Positions 24,407-33,097 of a stretch of 64,000 bases of DNA are shown piece after piece (within the stretch, counting starts at the first letter, position 1; each line of letters opens with the position of its first letter). The position numbers were made by a program, and so were the translations under genes. This stretch comes from Gemmatimonadota bacterium (GTDB lineage: Bacteria; Gemmatimonadota; Gemmatimonadetes; Longimicrobiales; Gaopeijiaceae), in NCBI GenBank assembly GCA_022826005.1, contig JAJDVT010000086.1, positions 29,768-93,767 on the forward strand, in the 5' to 3' direction. Under the pieces are notes generated by a model, which did not search any database, was not told where the DNA came from, and was given only the letters and a program-made list of their open reading frames with translations.

Positions 24407-25801
24407 CTACCCGGCCCCCCGCAGCCTTCTCGACATCCACCCCAGGAAGAGCAGGCCCACCGCGGCGCCGAACAGGAGCGGCAATAGTCGCGGATCGTCC
24501 AGGATGCTCGCGAGTTCGAGTTCGGCGGGAGCGGGCGTTCCGATCGTCTCGATCAGTGTGGCCCGCGGGGTCGGCTCCACCTCTGCGGTTGTCGGTTGAT
24601 CGAACCGGGGTGCGTATGCCACGCCGCTGGCCAGAGCGGCCCACCACAGCCGGTGATCTTCCACGGCGTCCTCGTCCAGGCCGGCCATTCGCCAGCGCCA
24701 GGTGTCGAGGTAGCCGACCTGGATGACGCGGCCGTCCCCGACGCGCCAGCCGGCGACGGCCACATCGTCGTCGCGCATTTCCAGCGCGATGGCGCCGCGC
24801 TTGAGGTTGTAGAGGTCGCCGAGGGCGAAGGACCGGCGGGGATCGTCGGCGGTCTCGGGACGGAAGTCGACCGGGCGGGTGGGGATTCCCCAGCGCGCGG
24901 GCAGGAGCGATTCCAGTCCGGGAACAGAGGACGCCTCGCCCAGGACGATGAGCCCGCCACCCTGCCTCACGTAGCGCGGCACCCGGTCGGCGTACCGCCG
25001 GATCACCGAGTCCATTGCCACAACGAAAGAATACCGGGCCGTGTCGAGCCGGATCTGTCCGGGGCCCTGTTCCACATCCCCGCTGGGAGCCACGGCGAAG
25101 CGCGCGTCTACCTCCCAGCCGTGCTCCTCGAGCGCCGCGGCGATGAATTTCCCTTCCCATCCAGCCATTCCGACGACCAGTGCCGACTTGATGGAGACGG
25201 AGTCGCGAAGCGCGTTCGTCGCCAGTCCCTGTCCGTCGAGCGTCGCCCGGATGCGGCCCTCCAGGCGCGGCAGGACGAAGACCGCGCCGTGGCCATCCAC
25301 GGAGGCGCTGTCCACGGCGCCGAGTTCGTCGCTCAGCTGCACGCGTGCTCCGGGAGATGTCGCCACCCAGACCCGGGACGGCCTCTGCGGATCCGCGACC
25401 GGCTCGACGCTGACCGCGCTGGGCGCCGGCGTCTCGCCGTCCCAGCCCGCCTCCGTGCCCGCCCCGGGGAGCGCCGCGAGCCAGTCGCGCACGCCCGGCG
25501 CCGGAACCGAGTCGATTGCGGTGTGGATCCGCCGCGGGTTCACACTGGTGCTCCACCGCGCGAGCGCTTCCCCGACTTCGAGACCCTCGGCACGCAGGGA
25601 CGGGCGGGCGCGCTGGGCGTACAGGGCGTGCCCGATGAGGAGCGCGATCACGACCAGCGCGGCCAGGTGGGCGGCGCGTTCCAGCCCGATGCGCAGCCGG
25701 TGCCGCCGCCGAATGGAGGCTGCGGCTGCGCGCGCGCGATCCGTGCCGGGCCGCGCCGGGGCGCCGGGACCGCCGCCCGGGGGGTCAGCTGGTGAGCGCA
25801 T
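24407..25801 (-). CDS. Membrane protein with glutamine-amidotransferase-like domain, last gene of MoxR operon
   Basis: A 464-residue protein with an N-terminal membrane helix (HLAALVVIALLIGHALY, about 45-61) and a C-terminal one (LLPLLFGAAVGLLFLGWM). Between them is a large extracytoplasmic part with a class I glutamine-amidotransferase-like (ThuA/BatA-like) core: YVRQGGGLIVLGEASSVPG and DGRVIQVGYLDTWRWRM. No catalytic Cys triad is evident, so the fold is probably structural. It starts 17 bp before the end of the DUF4159 gene, so it is the last cistron of the MoxR-type operon. Related proteins sit at the end of aerotolerance-like operons; the function is unknown. Confidence 0.75.
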   Translation of the reverse strand: MRSPADPPGGGPGAPARPGTDRARAAAASIRRRHRLRIGLERAAHLAALVVIALLIGHALYAQRARPSLRAEGLEVGEALARWSTSVNPRRIHTAIDSVPAPGVRDWLAALPGAGTEAGWDGETPAPSAVSVEPVADPQRPSRVWVATSPGARVQLSDELGAVDSASVDGHGAVFVLPRLEGRIRATLDGQGLATNALRDSVSIKSALVVGMAGWEGKFIAAALEEHGWEVDARFAVAPSGDVEQGPGQIRLDTARYSFVVAMDSVIRRYADRVPRYVRQGGGLIVLGEASSVPGLESLLPARWGIPTRPVDFRPETADDPRRSFALGDLYNLKRGAIALEMRDDDVAVAGWRVGDGRVIQVGYLDTWRWRMAGLDEDAVEDHRLWWAALASGVAYAPRFDQPTTAEVEPTPRATLIETIGTPAPAELELASILDDPRLLPLLFGAAVGLLFLGWMSRRLRGAG

Positions 25802-26579
25802 AGACGACCAGGTTCACCCCGAAGCGCGTCGGGTCCACCGCGATGAACCGCTTGGTGTCGGGGCCGAAGGACCACTCCGAGGTGTAGTCCTTGCTGCTGT
25901 AGAGGAGTCCGATGCGGTCGTCCCGGAAGACGCCGTAGAGGTGGCGGTGGAGGAGGTTGTCGCCCCAGCCGTTCAGTTCGTGCGAGGTGGCGGGCGGGCC
26001 GCGGTCGAATTCGAAGAACTTGGTGTAGAGCGGGTGATCGTTGGGGATCTCTTCGAGCGCGTCCGGGCCGAAGACCGCGGCGATCTCCTCGTGGGCGGTC
26101 TTGTGGAACTCCCCGTCGATGTCGTGGTTGTGGTCGTCCATGACGATGAATCCGCCCCGGTCCACGTAGTCGCGGAGGTTCGTGCGCTCCTGCTCGGTGA
26201 AGGCGAGCGGGAAGTGGCCGGTGAACCACACGAAGGGGTGCTCGAAGATCCGCCGGCTGCCGAGCGGGACGATACTCCCGCGCGGGGCCACGGGCAGGAT
26301 GGTATAGCGGGCGACGGTGTCGATCAGGTTGGCCACCATGCCCAGGCCGCTTTCCCAGTCGCCCACCTCGTACTGCACCGATGTCCACCGGAACTCCTGA
26401 GCGGGAAGCGGTGGGCCGAGGGGACGGGCGATGTGTCCCTTGCGGGCCCAGGGGTGCGTGACGCTGGCCAGTGCTCGCGCTGGCGAGGGGTCGGCCACGG
26501 GGCCGGCACCGGGCACGGCGGGCGCGTGGACTGCGGCACCGTCGCCGGAGATGGCCGCCGGACGGCCCCGGGTGTTCAT
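25785..26579 (-). CDS. DUF4159 domain protein
   Basis: A 264-residue protein. After a leader of about 60 residues rich in Ala and Pro, the DUF4159 core starts with FRWTSVQYEVGDWESG and continues with FVWFTGHFPLAFTEQER, YVDRGGFIVMDDHNHD and SSKDYTSEWSFGPDTKRF. This fold resembles class I amidotransferases; it is normally coded in MoxR/BatA operons of Gemmatimonadota, Planctomycetota and myxobacteria. Start ATG overlaps the previous gene's TGA (ATGA), so I use 26579; a longer open frame upstream lies over the DUF4175 gene. The activity is unknown. Confidence 0.83.
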   Translation of the reverse strand: MNTRGRPAAISGDGAAVHAPAVPGAGPVADPSPARALASVTHPWARKGHIARPLGPPLPAQEFRWTSVQYEVGDWESGLGMVANLIDTVARYTILPVAPRGSIVPLGSRRIFEHPFVWFTGHFPLAFTEQERTNLRDYVDRGGFIVMDDHNHDIDGEFHKTAHEEIAAVFGPDALEEIPNDHPLYTKFFEFDRGPPATSHELNGWGDNLLHRHLYGVFRDDRIGLLYSSKDYTSEWSFGPDTKRFIAVDPTRFGVNLVVYALTS

Positions 26580-28510
26580 CGTTTCAGCCACATCGCGCTC
26601 CAGGATGTCAGGGTGCGTCGGACGATCGTCTCTCCCTCGAGGTATCGCCGCACGTCCGCGAGCGGAGCGGACGGGTCTTCGTCGTCCCGGATGGCGTCGA
26701 TCGCCTCGCCGAGGAGCGATGCGAGGTCGGGGTACTCGCGCAACGCGTCGACCTGCATGAGCATGAGCGTGTTGAGGGCGCTGTCCGGAGCGGTTTCCAG
26801 GAAATGCACGGACCGCGTGTAGTGCTCCAGCATTTCCTGGCGCAACTCGCCGGACACCGGTCTTCGGACCCGGGGTTCGGCGTACCCCGTGTCGGTGCCC
26901 TGCAGGCGCACGCGTCCCAGGTTGACGAGCAGCTCCGGCGGCTGGCCCCGGAAGTAGTACCGTTCCGCCAGTGCGAACTCCTCGAGCAGGGCAAGGGCCG
27001 CCCAGAGCGGCGGCAGCGCCTCTCCGGTCTCCGCGATGTAGAGTGCCCGCGCTCCCTCCCACAGCGCCTCGTGCGCCTCGGCCAGGAGGGGATTGGGGTC
27101 GAACACGCCCTCCATCGTCCACTCCACCTGCATCTGTTCGACCGTGCGGATCACGCGGCGCAGCTGCAGCCCGATGGTCTGCGCCGAGTCCACGAAGAGG
27201 TCGCGGTCGATCCGGTCCCTGTCGGCGTGGATCTCCTCGGTGAGCTGGATGATGTACCGCAGGGTGAGGAACAGGGTGTCGTTCGGCGGCGGCGCCCCCT
27301 CGATGGCGAGCGAGTCGTACTCCGACGAGGTCGCGACGCGCAGCACCCGTGTCTCCGAGGTGGTGTAGCTGGGACCCGACAGCGTGTTGTTGTCGAAGGT
27401 GACGGCGCGCAGCGAGAGCATGTCGCCCTCTCCGAGGCGGAAGTCGGCGAGCGGGATCGTCATCGCGAACTCGCCGTTCCTGGCGCCTGAGAAGCTGCGC
27501 CGTTCGAGAGTGTCGCGGCGGAAGGTGATGTGTCCCTCGTCCTGTCCCATGGTGACGATCGACTCGAAGAAGGCCCCGCCGAGTCCGATGTCGTCGCTCA
27601 TCCGCGCCTGGAGGGCGATGTCGCCGCGGATAACCCGCACGGTGGTGTCCCTCATCGGCAGCAGAAGTTCCACGGACGGCGCAGCGTCCGTCCGCGGGGC
27701 GATCACCACCAGGCGCCGGTACTCGCGGTCACGGAGTTCCAGCGCGACGGCGGAGTCGGGCATGGTGAACTCCGACGTCCAGCCATCGCTGCCGTCCGAA
27801 GCTGCCGCGAGGGGCGTCTCGCCGAGCACGATCTCGATCCCGTCGGGGACACCCAGGCCGTGAAGATCGACCTGGCTTCCGACGAGACCCGCTATCGACG
27901 CAGGATCTTCGAACTCCAGGATCTCGTGCCCGCTCCTCATCGCGTAGGCCGGCGGCGTGACGGACCCGCGCAGGTCTTCCAAGCGGTTGGGCATTTCCTC
28001 TTCGGCCGGCGCGGCACCTTCGCCCACCCCGACCGCGGCCTCGCGCCAGGTGGCGGGCATGACCGCGAAGATGCCGCCCGTGAGCAGGAGAGCGACGCCT
28101 GCCGGGAGGAGCGATCTCCATGCCGCGCGTCTCACGAACTCGCCCGGGTTCGCCTTTGCGACGATCGGGGCCAGGCGCTCGCCCAACTGCTCGGCGTAGC
28201 GGGCGTCGATCGCGGTCATCAGGGCGTAGCGCAGCTCGGGGGCACGCTCCTCAACCCACAGGGCCACCCTGCGGACCGACCACACGAAGCGGCGGCGCCA
28301 CAGGACGAAGAACAGGGTCGCCGCCCCCGCGAGAAGGGCCGCAGGCAAGACCGCCGCCCGGAATCCGGGCGAGAAAGGGACGAGGAGCGAGAGCAGCATC
28401 GCTTCTACGAGGACGGCGAAGGTCACGCCTGCGCCCCACAGGGCGGCCGTGACCCCGGCAACGAGCCCGAGGCCCCGTTTCGTCCGCCTCACCTGTTCGA
28501 ACGCCGTCAT
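26576..28510 (-). CDS. DUF4175-like membrane protein
   Basis: A 644-residue protein. Two or three N-terminal membrane helices (TFAVLVEAMLLSLLV, VLPAALLAGAATLFFVLW and a third near 140) precede a long extracytoplasmic region with Ig-like beta segments, SVTPPAYAM and VELLLPMRDTTVRVIRGD. A helical C-terminal part follows. This matches DUF4175, a family encoded next to MoxR and BatA genes. Start ATG at 28510 overlaps the stop of the BatA-like gene (ATGA). A start 75 bp upstream would lie inside that gene and has no support. The role is presumed to be envelope-related complex assembly with the MoxR ATPase (inference). Confidence 0.8.
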   Translation of the reverse strand: MTAFEQVRRTKRGLGLVAGVTAALWGAGVTFAVLVEAMLLSLLVPFSPGFRAAVLPAALLAGAATLFFVLWRRRFVWSVRRVALWVEERAPELRYALMTAIDARYAEQLGERLAPIVAKANPGEFVRRAAWRSLLPAGVALLLTGGIFAVMPATWREAAVGVGEGAAPAEEEMPNRLEDLRGSVTPPAYAMRSGHEILEFEDPASIAGLVGSQVDLHGLGVPDGIEIVLGETPLAAASDGSDGWTSEFTMPDSAVALELRDREYRRLVVIAPRTDAAPSVELLLPMRDTTVRVIRGDIALQARMSDDIGLGGAFFESIVTMGQDEGHITFRRDTLERRSFSGARNGEFAMTIPLADFRLGEGDMLSLRAVTFDNNTLSGPSYTTSETRVLRVATSSEYDSLAIEGAPPPNDTLFLTLRYIIQLTEEIHADRDRIDRDLFVDSAQTIGLQLRRVIRTVEQMQVEWTMEGVFDPNPLLAEAHEALWEGARALYIAETGEALPPLWAALALLEEFALAERYYFRGQPPELLVNLGRVRLQGTDTGYAEPRVRRPVSGELRQEMLEHYTRSVHFLETAPDSALNTLMLMQVDALREYPDLASLLGEAIDAIRDDEDPSAPLADVRRYLEGETIVRRTLTSWSAMWLKR

Positions 28511-29775
28511 GCCGCCCTGCTCCTGCGAATGCCTTCGTCCGCCCGTTTCGCGCGCGCTCCCGTCGCCAGCCGCCTCCTGAACCAAAGTTCCGCCAGGGCC
28601 ACTACCAGGGCAAATCCCAGGAGCCAGGGCACGGCAGGCGTGGTTCGCATGACCCGGCGGGGCACCTCGGAGGCGGGGGCGAGCGGTTCGTCACCGACGA
28701 ACGCGGCCATGAAGCCGTCCGAGAGCGGCGTCATGTCGCGCGGCTCCCCGCAGGGACCCTCCAGCTCGGCCAGAAAGCGCTGGAAGTCGGGGCGCAGGAT
28801 GGCGTCCCCTTCGGTGGGCAGGGGGATCGCGACGGATCGCATGCACCCGTCGGCAGTCGCGCGCTCGAAGGCAGCCGGCTCGCCGTCCATCCAGCGGGCG
28901 TACACCCTCGTTTCCCCGGCGTCCGCCGATTCCGTGCCGCCGGCCGTCTCCGTACCGGCGTTGGACTCGAGGGCGTCGGGCGCGGGTTGCCAGCGGCGGA
29001 CGAAGGGATAGACCATCACCGCGTCGTCGGCGCGGACTCCGCCGATCGTGTCGGGGGTCTCCCGTTGGGTCCACAACCCGGTCGCGCCGGAGTCGGCCCA
29101 CTCGACACGCTCGGCAGTACGCGCCTCGTCGGGCTGCTGTTGCGCCCCCGCAACACGTACCGCGTCGATCCGGCCGGGCCACAGCGCGCGGATCTCGGCG
29201 GTTGCCGCGTCCCGCTCCTCCAGCGCAAACGGGGAGACCACGACCAGTTGCAGCGAATCGGCGCCGTCGCGGAGCCGCGAGGCGATCCTCAACGCGGCGA
29301 TCAGGGCGGTGGAGAGCGACCCCCGGGAGGCCCGGTCCCACTGCGCCTCGTCGCGCAGGCCCTCCAGCGCATCGGACGCCCCGTCCTCGATCTCACGCGC
29401 CCCGGCGTCGAAGAAGACGACCGCTGCGGCACCGTCCACGTAGCTGCCGGCGCTGTCAGCCAGCTCCCCGGGGCTCCCGACAGCCCGCGACACGTCCACC
29501 AGCGCGATTCGGGACACCGGCTGCACGAACGGGTGGATCAGGGGCCGGGCGAGCGCGGTCCCGAGCAGGAGGATCAGGAGGACGCGCAACACGAGCAGCC
29601 AGGGGTCGGTGAAGCGCGCCGTGATGGTGGTGGCCTGAACGGGCACTCTGGGGACGAAGCGCACGGTGGGAAGCAGGTCGGTGTCGGGCTCGCGGGTGGA
29701 AAGGAAGTGAAGCGCGACGACTCCGGCCGCGACGATCCCGGCGGCGACGAGAAACGCGGGAGCGAGGAAGATCAA
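28507..29775 (-). CDS. BatA-like membrane protein (aerotolerance regulator N-terminal domain)
   Basis: A 422-residue protein whose first 90 residues match the BatA N-terminal domain: IFLAPAFLVAAGIVAAGVVA, then HFLSTREPD, FTDPWLLVLRVLLILLL and LARPLIHP. The central part has a degenerate von Willebrand A fold without a clear MIDAS (DVSRAVGS replaces DxSxS). A C-terminal helix (VPWLLGFALVVALAELWF) anchors it. The start is a TTG at 29775, overlapping the DUF58 gene's TGA, with GGGAG 6 nt upstream; it gives the start expected for BatA. Works with MoxR and the DUF58 protein in the operon (inference from conserved neighbourhoods). Confidence 0.82.
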   Translation of the reverse strand: MIFLAPAFLVAAGIVAAGVVALHFLSTREPDTDLLPTVRFVPRVPVQATTITARFTDPWLLVLRVLLILLLGTALARPLIHPFVQPVSRIALVDVSRAVGSPGELADSAGSYVDGAAAVVFFDAGAREIEDGASDALEGLRDEAQWDRASRGSLSTALIAALRIASRLRDGADSLQLVVVSPFALEERDAATAEIRALWPGRIDAVRVAGAQQQPDEARTAERVEWADSGATGLWTQRETPDTIGGVRADDAVMVYPFVRRWQPAPDALESNAGTETAGGTESADAGETRVYARWMDGEPAAFERATADGCMRSVAIPLPTEGDAILRPDFQRFLAELEGPCGEPRDMTPLSDGFMAAFVGDEPLAPASEVPRRVMRTTPAVPWLLGFALVVALAELWFRRRLATGARAKRADEGIRRSRAA

Positions 29776-30656
29776 GCGCGGCTCCCGGTCTCGGGTGGAA
29801 CCACGACCCTGCGGACCGCCTGGGCCGCGCCCGCATCGGTGACGACCTCCGTATAGGAGGCGCCCGCCATGCGCCAGTCCCTGGCGAGCCGTTCACGCCA
29901 GTCCCCGAAGTTCTCGATGTAGCCGAGTCGCGAATACTCGGTCAGCGGCCGTTTCAGCTGCGCCTCTTCCGGATCGACGACCAGAGAGGGGCGTTCGGAG
30001 GGAGACATCTCGGTGGTGTGGATGACGTGGACGGCGTGCACCTCGCGTCCCGCCGCGGACCGCTCCGTGGCCTGCTTGAGGATCTCCTCGGCGTCGCCCA
30101 GGAAGTCGCTCACCACCGCGATGCGCGCGCGCGGATGCCGGCGGGCCACCGTGTCGAGGACCGGAGCGAGCCGCGGACTCCCTCCGGGCGCGACGCCCGC
30201 CAGCAGGGCGAGGATCTGGTGCACGATGCCGCGCCGGTTCCGCGCCGGAAGGTAGTGTCCGTCCCCGTTCGCGGAGGCGACCGCGACCCCGACCGGGTCG
30301 CGCCCGTTATGGGCCGCCGAGGCGAGTCCGATCGCGATGTGGCGCGCGAAGTGCCACTTCTCCAGCGTCGCGGAGGGGTACGCCATGGAAGCGGACGCGT
30401 CCACGACGACCATGGTGGGCAGGACCGTCTGCTCGGTGGACAGGCGGATGTAGGCGCGGTCCCTGCGGGCGAGGAGCTTCCAGTCGATCTTGCCGATGTC
30501 GTCGCCCTGCCGGTAGGCGCGGTAGTCCTCGAACTCCGCGGAGATACCCCGCATCCACGACCGGTGGTCCCCGGCCAGCCCCGCCGGTGCCTTCCGGCGG
30601 GCGGGCCAGCGCAGCGACCGCACCGCGTCTAGGAGCGCTCCGTCGGCGGCGTTCAT
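29772..30656 (-). CDS. DUF58 domain protein
   Basis: A 294-residue soluble protein with the DUF58 signature EFEDYRAYRQGDDIGKIDWK (about 41-60), ending in a von Willebrand A-like domain with the MIDAS-type DASASM (about 86-91). DUF58 proteins are the regular partners of MoxR AAA+ ATPases and are thought to receive or present a substrate. It is encoded 16 bp after the moxR gene and overlaps the BatA-like gene start. The Trp-Lys after KID and the DxSxS motif are intact, so it looks functional. Confidence 0.9.
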   Translation of the reverse strand: MNAADGALLDAVRSLRWPARRKAPAGLAGDHRSWMRGISAEFEDYRAYRQGDDIGKIDWKLLARRDRAYIRLSTEQTVLPTMVVVDASASMAYPSATLEKWHFARHIAIGLASAAHNGRDPVGVAVASANGDGHYLPARNRRGIVHQILALLAGVAPGGSPRLAPVLDTVARRHPRARIAVVSDFLGDAEEILKQATERSAAGREVHAVHVIHTTEMSPSERPSLVVDPEEAQLKRPLTEYSRLGYIENFGDWRERLARDWRMAGASYTEVVTDAGAAQAVRRVVVPPETGSRA

Positions 30657-30672
30657 CGGGAACCGCCCCGCC

Positions 30673-31749
30673 CTACAGCGGAATGTCGCTCTTCGGCGGA
30701 GGCACCGTCTCGAGGAGGTGCTCGATGATCCCCTCGATCGTGATTCCCTCGGCTTCGGCCGCGAAGTTGGGGAGCACCCGGTGGCGCATCGCGGGATGGA
30801 TCACGCGCTGGATGTCCCCGGGGGAGACGTTGAGCCGGCCGTGCAGGAGCGCATGTGCCTTCGCCCCCAGGATCAGCGCCTGGCCGGCGCGCGGCCCGGC
30901 ACCCCAGCGCACGTACTGCTTCACCATCTCCGAGACGCCCGGCTCGGCGGGACGCGTGGCGCGGGCCAGCGCGGCGGCGTATTCGAGCGCGGGTTCCGGG
31001 GCGGCGATCTCGCGCATCAGGGTGTTGAGGGCGAGGAGGCCGGGACCGTCGAGAACGGGCCGGATCTCCACATCGCTCACCGCGGTCGTCGTTCGCAGGA
31101 TGCCGACCTCTTCCGGCCCGGAGGGATACCCCACCCGGATGTCGAAGAGGAAGCGGTCGAGCTGCGCTTCCGGGAGCGGGTAGGTCCCCTCCTGTTCGAT
31201 CGGGTTCTGCGTCGCGAGCACGAAGAAGGGGCGGGGCAGGGGCATGGTCTCGCCCCCGGCCGAGACGTGCCGCTCCTGCATGGCCTCGAGCATCGCGGCC
31301 TGCGTACGGGGGGGCGCGCGGTTGATCTCGTCGGCGAGGATGATGTTGGCGAAGATCGGCCCGGGCACGAAGCGGAAGGCGCGCTGCCCGGTGGCGCTGT
31401 CCTCCTCCATCACCTCGGTTCCGGTGATGTCGCTCGGGACCAGGTCGGGTGTGAACTGAATCCGCCGGAATTCCAGAGACATCGCTTGTGCGACGGTCTG
31501 GATGAGGAGGGTCTTGGCGAGACCCGGAACGCCGACGAGGAGCGCGTGACCCCCCGAGAGGATCGCCAGCAGCACCTCCTCTATCACCTGCTCCTGGCCG
31601 ATGATGACCTTGGCGACCTCTCCCTTGAGCCGCGTGACGCCGGTGAGGAGTTCGTCTCGGGTCACGGTGGAGGCGACGGCTGGCGCGCCGTCGCCCAGCG
31701 CGTCCACCGGCGCGCCGGGTCCTGTGATTGTCGCTGCCTCAGACTGCAT
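30673..31749 (-). CDS. MoxR-family AAA+ ATPase
   Basis: A 358-residue chaperone-like ATPase. Walker A is GVPGLAKT (73-80), Walker B IILADE (137-142), followed by INRAPPRTQAAMLEAMQE and the sensor-1 ATQNP motif, all typical of MoxR. A C-terminal helical lid ends with HRVLPNFAAEAEG. It overlaps the TldE-like gene by 11 bp, coupling TldD/TldE genes to the DUF58-BatA-DUF4175-DUF4159 genes. MoxR proteins act on partner vWA proteins, here probably DUF58 and the BatA-like protein. Confidence 0.94.
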   Translation of the reverse strand: MQSEAATITGPGAPVDALGDGAPAVASTVTRDELLTGVTRLKGEVAKVIIGQEQVIEEVLLAILSGGHALLVGVPGLAKTLLIQTVAQAMSLEFRRIQFTPDLVPSDITGTEVMEEDSATGQRAFRFVPGPIFANIILADEINRAPPRTQAAMLEAMQERHVSAGGETMPLPRPFFVLATQNPIEQEGTYPLPEAQLDRFLFDIRVGYPSGPEEVGILRTTTAVSDVEIRPVLDGPGLLALNTLMREIAAPEPALEYAAALARATRPAEPGVSEMVKQYVRWGAGPRAGQALILGAKAHALLHGRLNVSPGDIQRVIHPAMRHRVLPNFAAEAEGITIEGIIEHLLETVPPPKSDIPL

Positions 31750-33097
31750 CTGCGATCGCCGTGAAGTTGAAGTCGCGCGACCGGACCGGCGGGAGTACGA
31801 AACTGCCGCCGGCAGTCAGAATGGGTTCGCCGATCGCTTCGAGGTTGTTCAGGAAGTACATGTGGGAGTCCACGTAGCGCATGTTCGCGATCGGACGGGT
31901 GATCCTCCCGCGCTCGACCAGCCAGGTTCCGTCACGGGTCACGCCGGTGAACACGAGCCGCCGGAAGTCCGCGAAGAGCGTGGTCAGCCGGGTCACGTAG
32001 ATTCCGCGGTCGCAGGTCTCGATCATCTCGTCGAGCGTCATGAGCGGCGTGCCCTCCTTCGGCTGGAGTCGGACCGAGACGGGATTCGCCAGCGGATAGT
32101 CCCGGCCGCGCTCCTGGGCGGTGTCGTCCCCGTAACTCAGGTTCCTGAGGATGCCGTCCTGGACCCAGTAGGTGCGGTCGAAGGGGACGCCCACCCCGTT
32201 GAAGGGGCAGAAGGGCCCGTCCGGGTCCATCGGGTCGGAGACGAACGAAAGCCGGTCGTCAAAGACCTGCTGGCCGATCTTGGTGCCGCCCCCGGGGGCC
32301 GCCCAGACGTTGAATCCCGACTCTGCGGACTCGAGATCCATGTGGTACTGCATCATGAAGAAGATCATCTGCGCGTAGGCGTCCGGCTCCAGGATGACGG
32401 TGTAGCGCGCGGGTTCGATGGCTTGCGGTTCGCGGGAGCGTTCCGCCTTGTCGGTCGCCCGGCCCGCCACGGCGGCGCCGTCCATGTCGTCGAAGTCGTA
32501 GACGTACTTGCCGGCCCAACCCGATCCGGTGTTGTCGTTCGTCCGGGCCGAGAGCGACAGAGAGCCGTTCGTGCTGCGGCAGTACCCCACCAGGCCGGCC
32601 GAGTTGGCCACCAGCATCGAGGCCACGCTCAGGTCGACGGTTCCCGCGGAGACGAATCCGTCGGTCCGCTCGATGGCACTGACCGCGCGCTCGATCCGGT
32701 CCTCGATGTCCACCGCCCGGGTCGCCTCGGACCAGAGGCCGGGCGGCGTCGGATAGTCCCGCGGCTGGATGAGACGGCTCGTCCCGTGCTCGCCGGGACC
32801 GTCGCCCGTGGCATCCTCCGCCCAGCGCACGGCTTCCATGAGCCCTTCGTCGTCGAAGCGCTGCGTGACTCCGGCCGCCGTCTTGCCGTTCATCATCGAC
32901 GTGACCGTCACCTGACCCAGCGAGGCGTCGAGTTGCGTCGTGATCTCGTTTCGCGAAAACCGGCTGTTCTGCGCGTTGCTGAGCTGCACGTTGACGATCG
33001 TGTCCGCGCTGGGATCGGCGAAGGAGAGGACCTTCTGCGCGATCGCCTCGGCCTCCTCCTTCGTGAGGATCCGGCCGGTGGTATTCCGCTTGCTCAT
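31739..33097 (-). CDS. TldE/PmbA-like protein 1
   Basis: A 452-residue subunit of the TldD/TldE type. In E. coli TldE (PmbA) lacks the zinc site and pairs with zinc-bearing TldD to cleave unfolded or modified peptides. It begins with ILTKEEAEAIAQKVLSFA, with the conserved NEITTQLDASLGQVTVT strand, GWAGKYVYDFDDMD, a FDRTYWVQDGILRNL segment and the C-terminal MRYVDSHMYFLNN. No signal peptide. GGGAGG 6 nt before the ATG; the gene starts 1 bp from the stop of the TldD-like gene upstream and overlaps moxR downstream. Its partner here lacks the zinc motif, so peptidase activity is doubtful. Confidence 0.86.
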   Translation of the reverse strand: MSKRNTTGRILTKEEAEAIAQKVLSFADPSADTIVNVQLSNAQNSRFSRNEITTQLDASLGQVTVTSMMNGKTAAGVTQRFDDEGLMEAVRWAEDATGDGPGEHGTSRLIQPRDYPTPPGLWSEATRAVDIEDRIERAVSAIERTDGFVSAGTVDLSVASMLVANSAGLVGYCRSTNGSLSLSARTNDNTGSGWAGKYVYDFDDMDGAAVAGRATDKAERSREPQAIEPARYTVILEPDAYAQMIFFMMQYHMDLESAESGFNVWAAPGGGTKIGQQVFDDRLSFVSDPMDPDGPFCPFNGVGVPFDRTYWVQDGILRNLSYGDDTAQERGRDYPLANPVSVRLQPKEGTPLMTLDEMIETCDRGIYVTRLTTLFADFRRLVFTGVTRDGTWLVERGRITRPIANMRYVDSHMYFLNNLEAIGEPILTAGGSFVLPPVRSRDFNFTAIADAV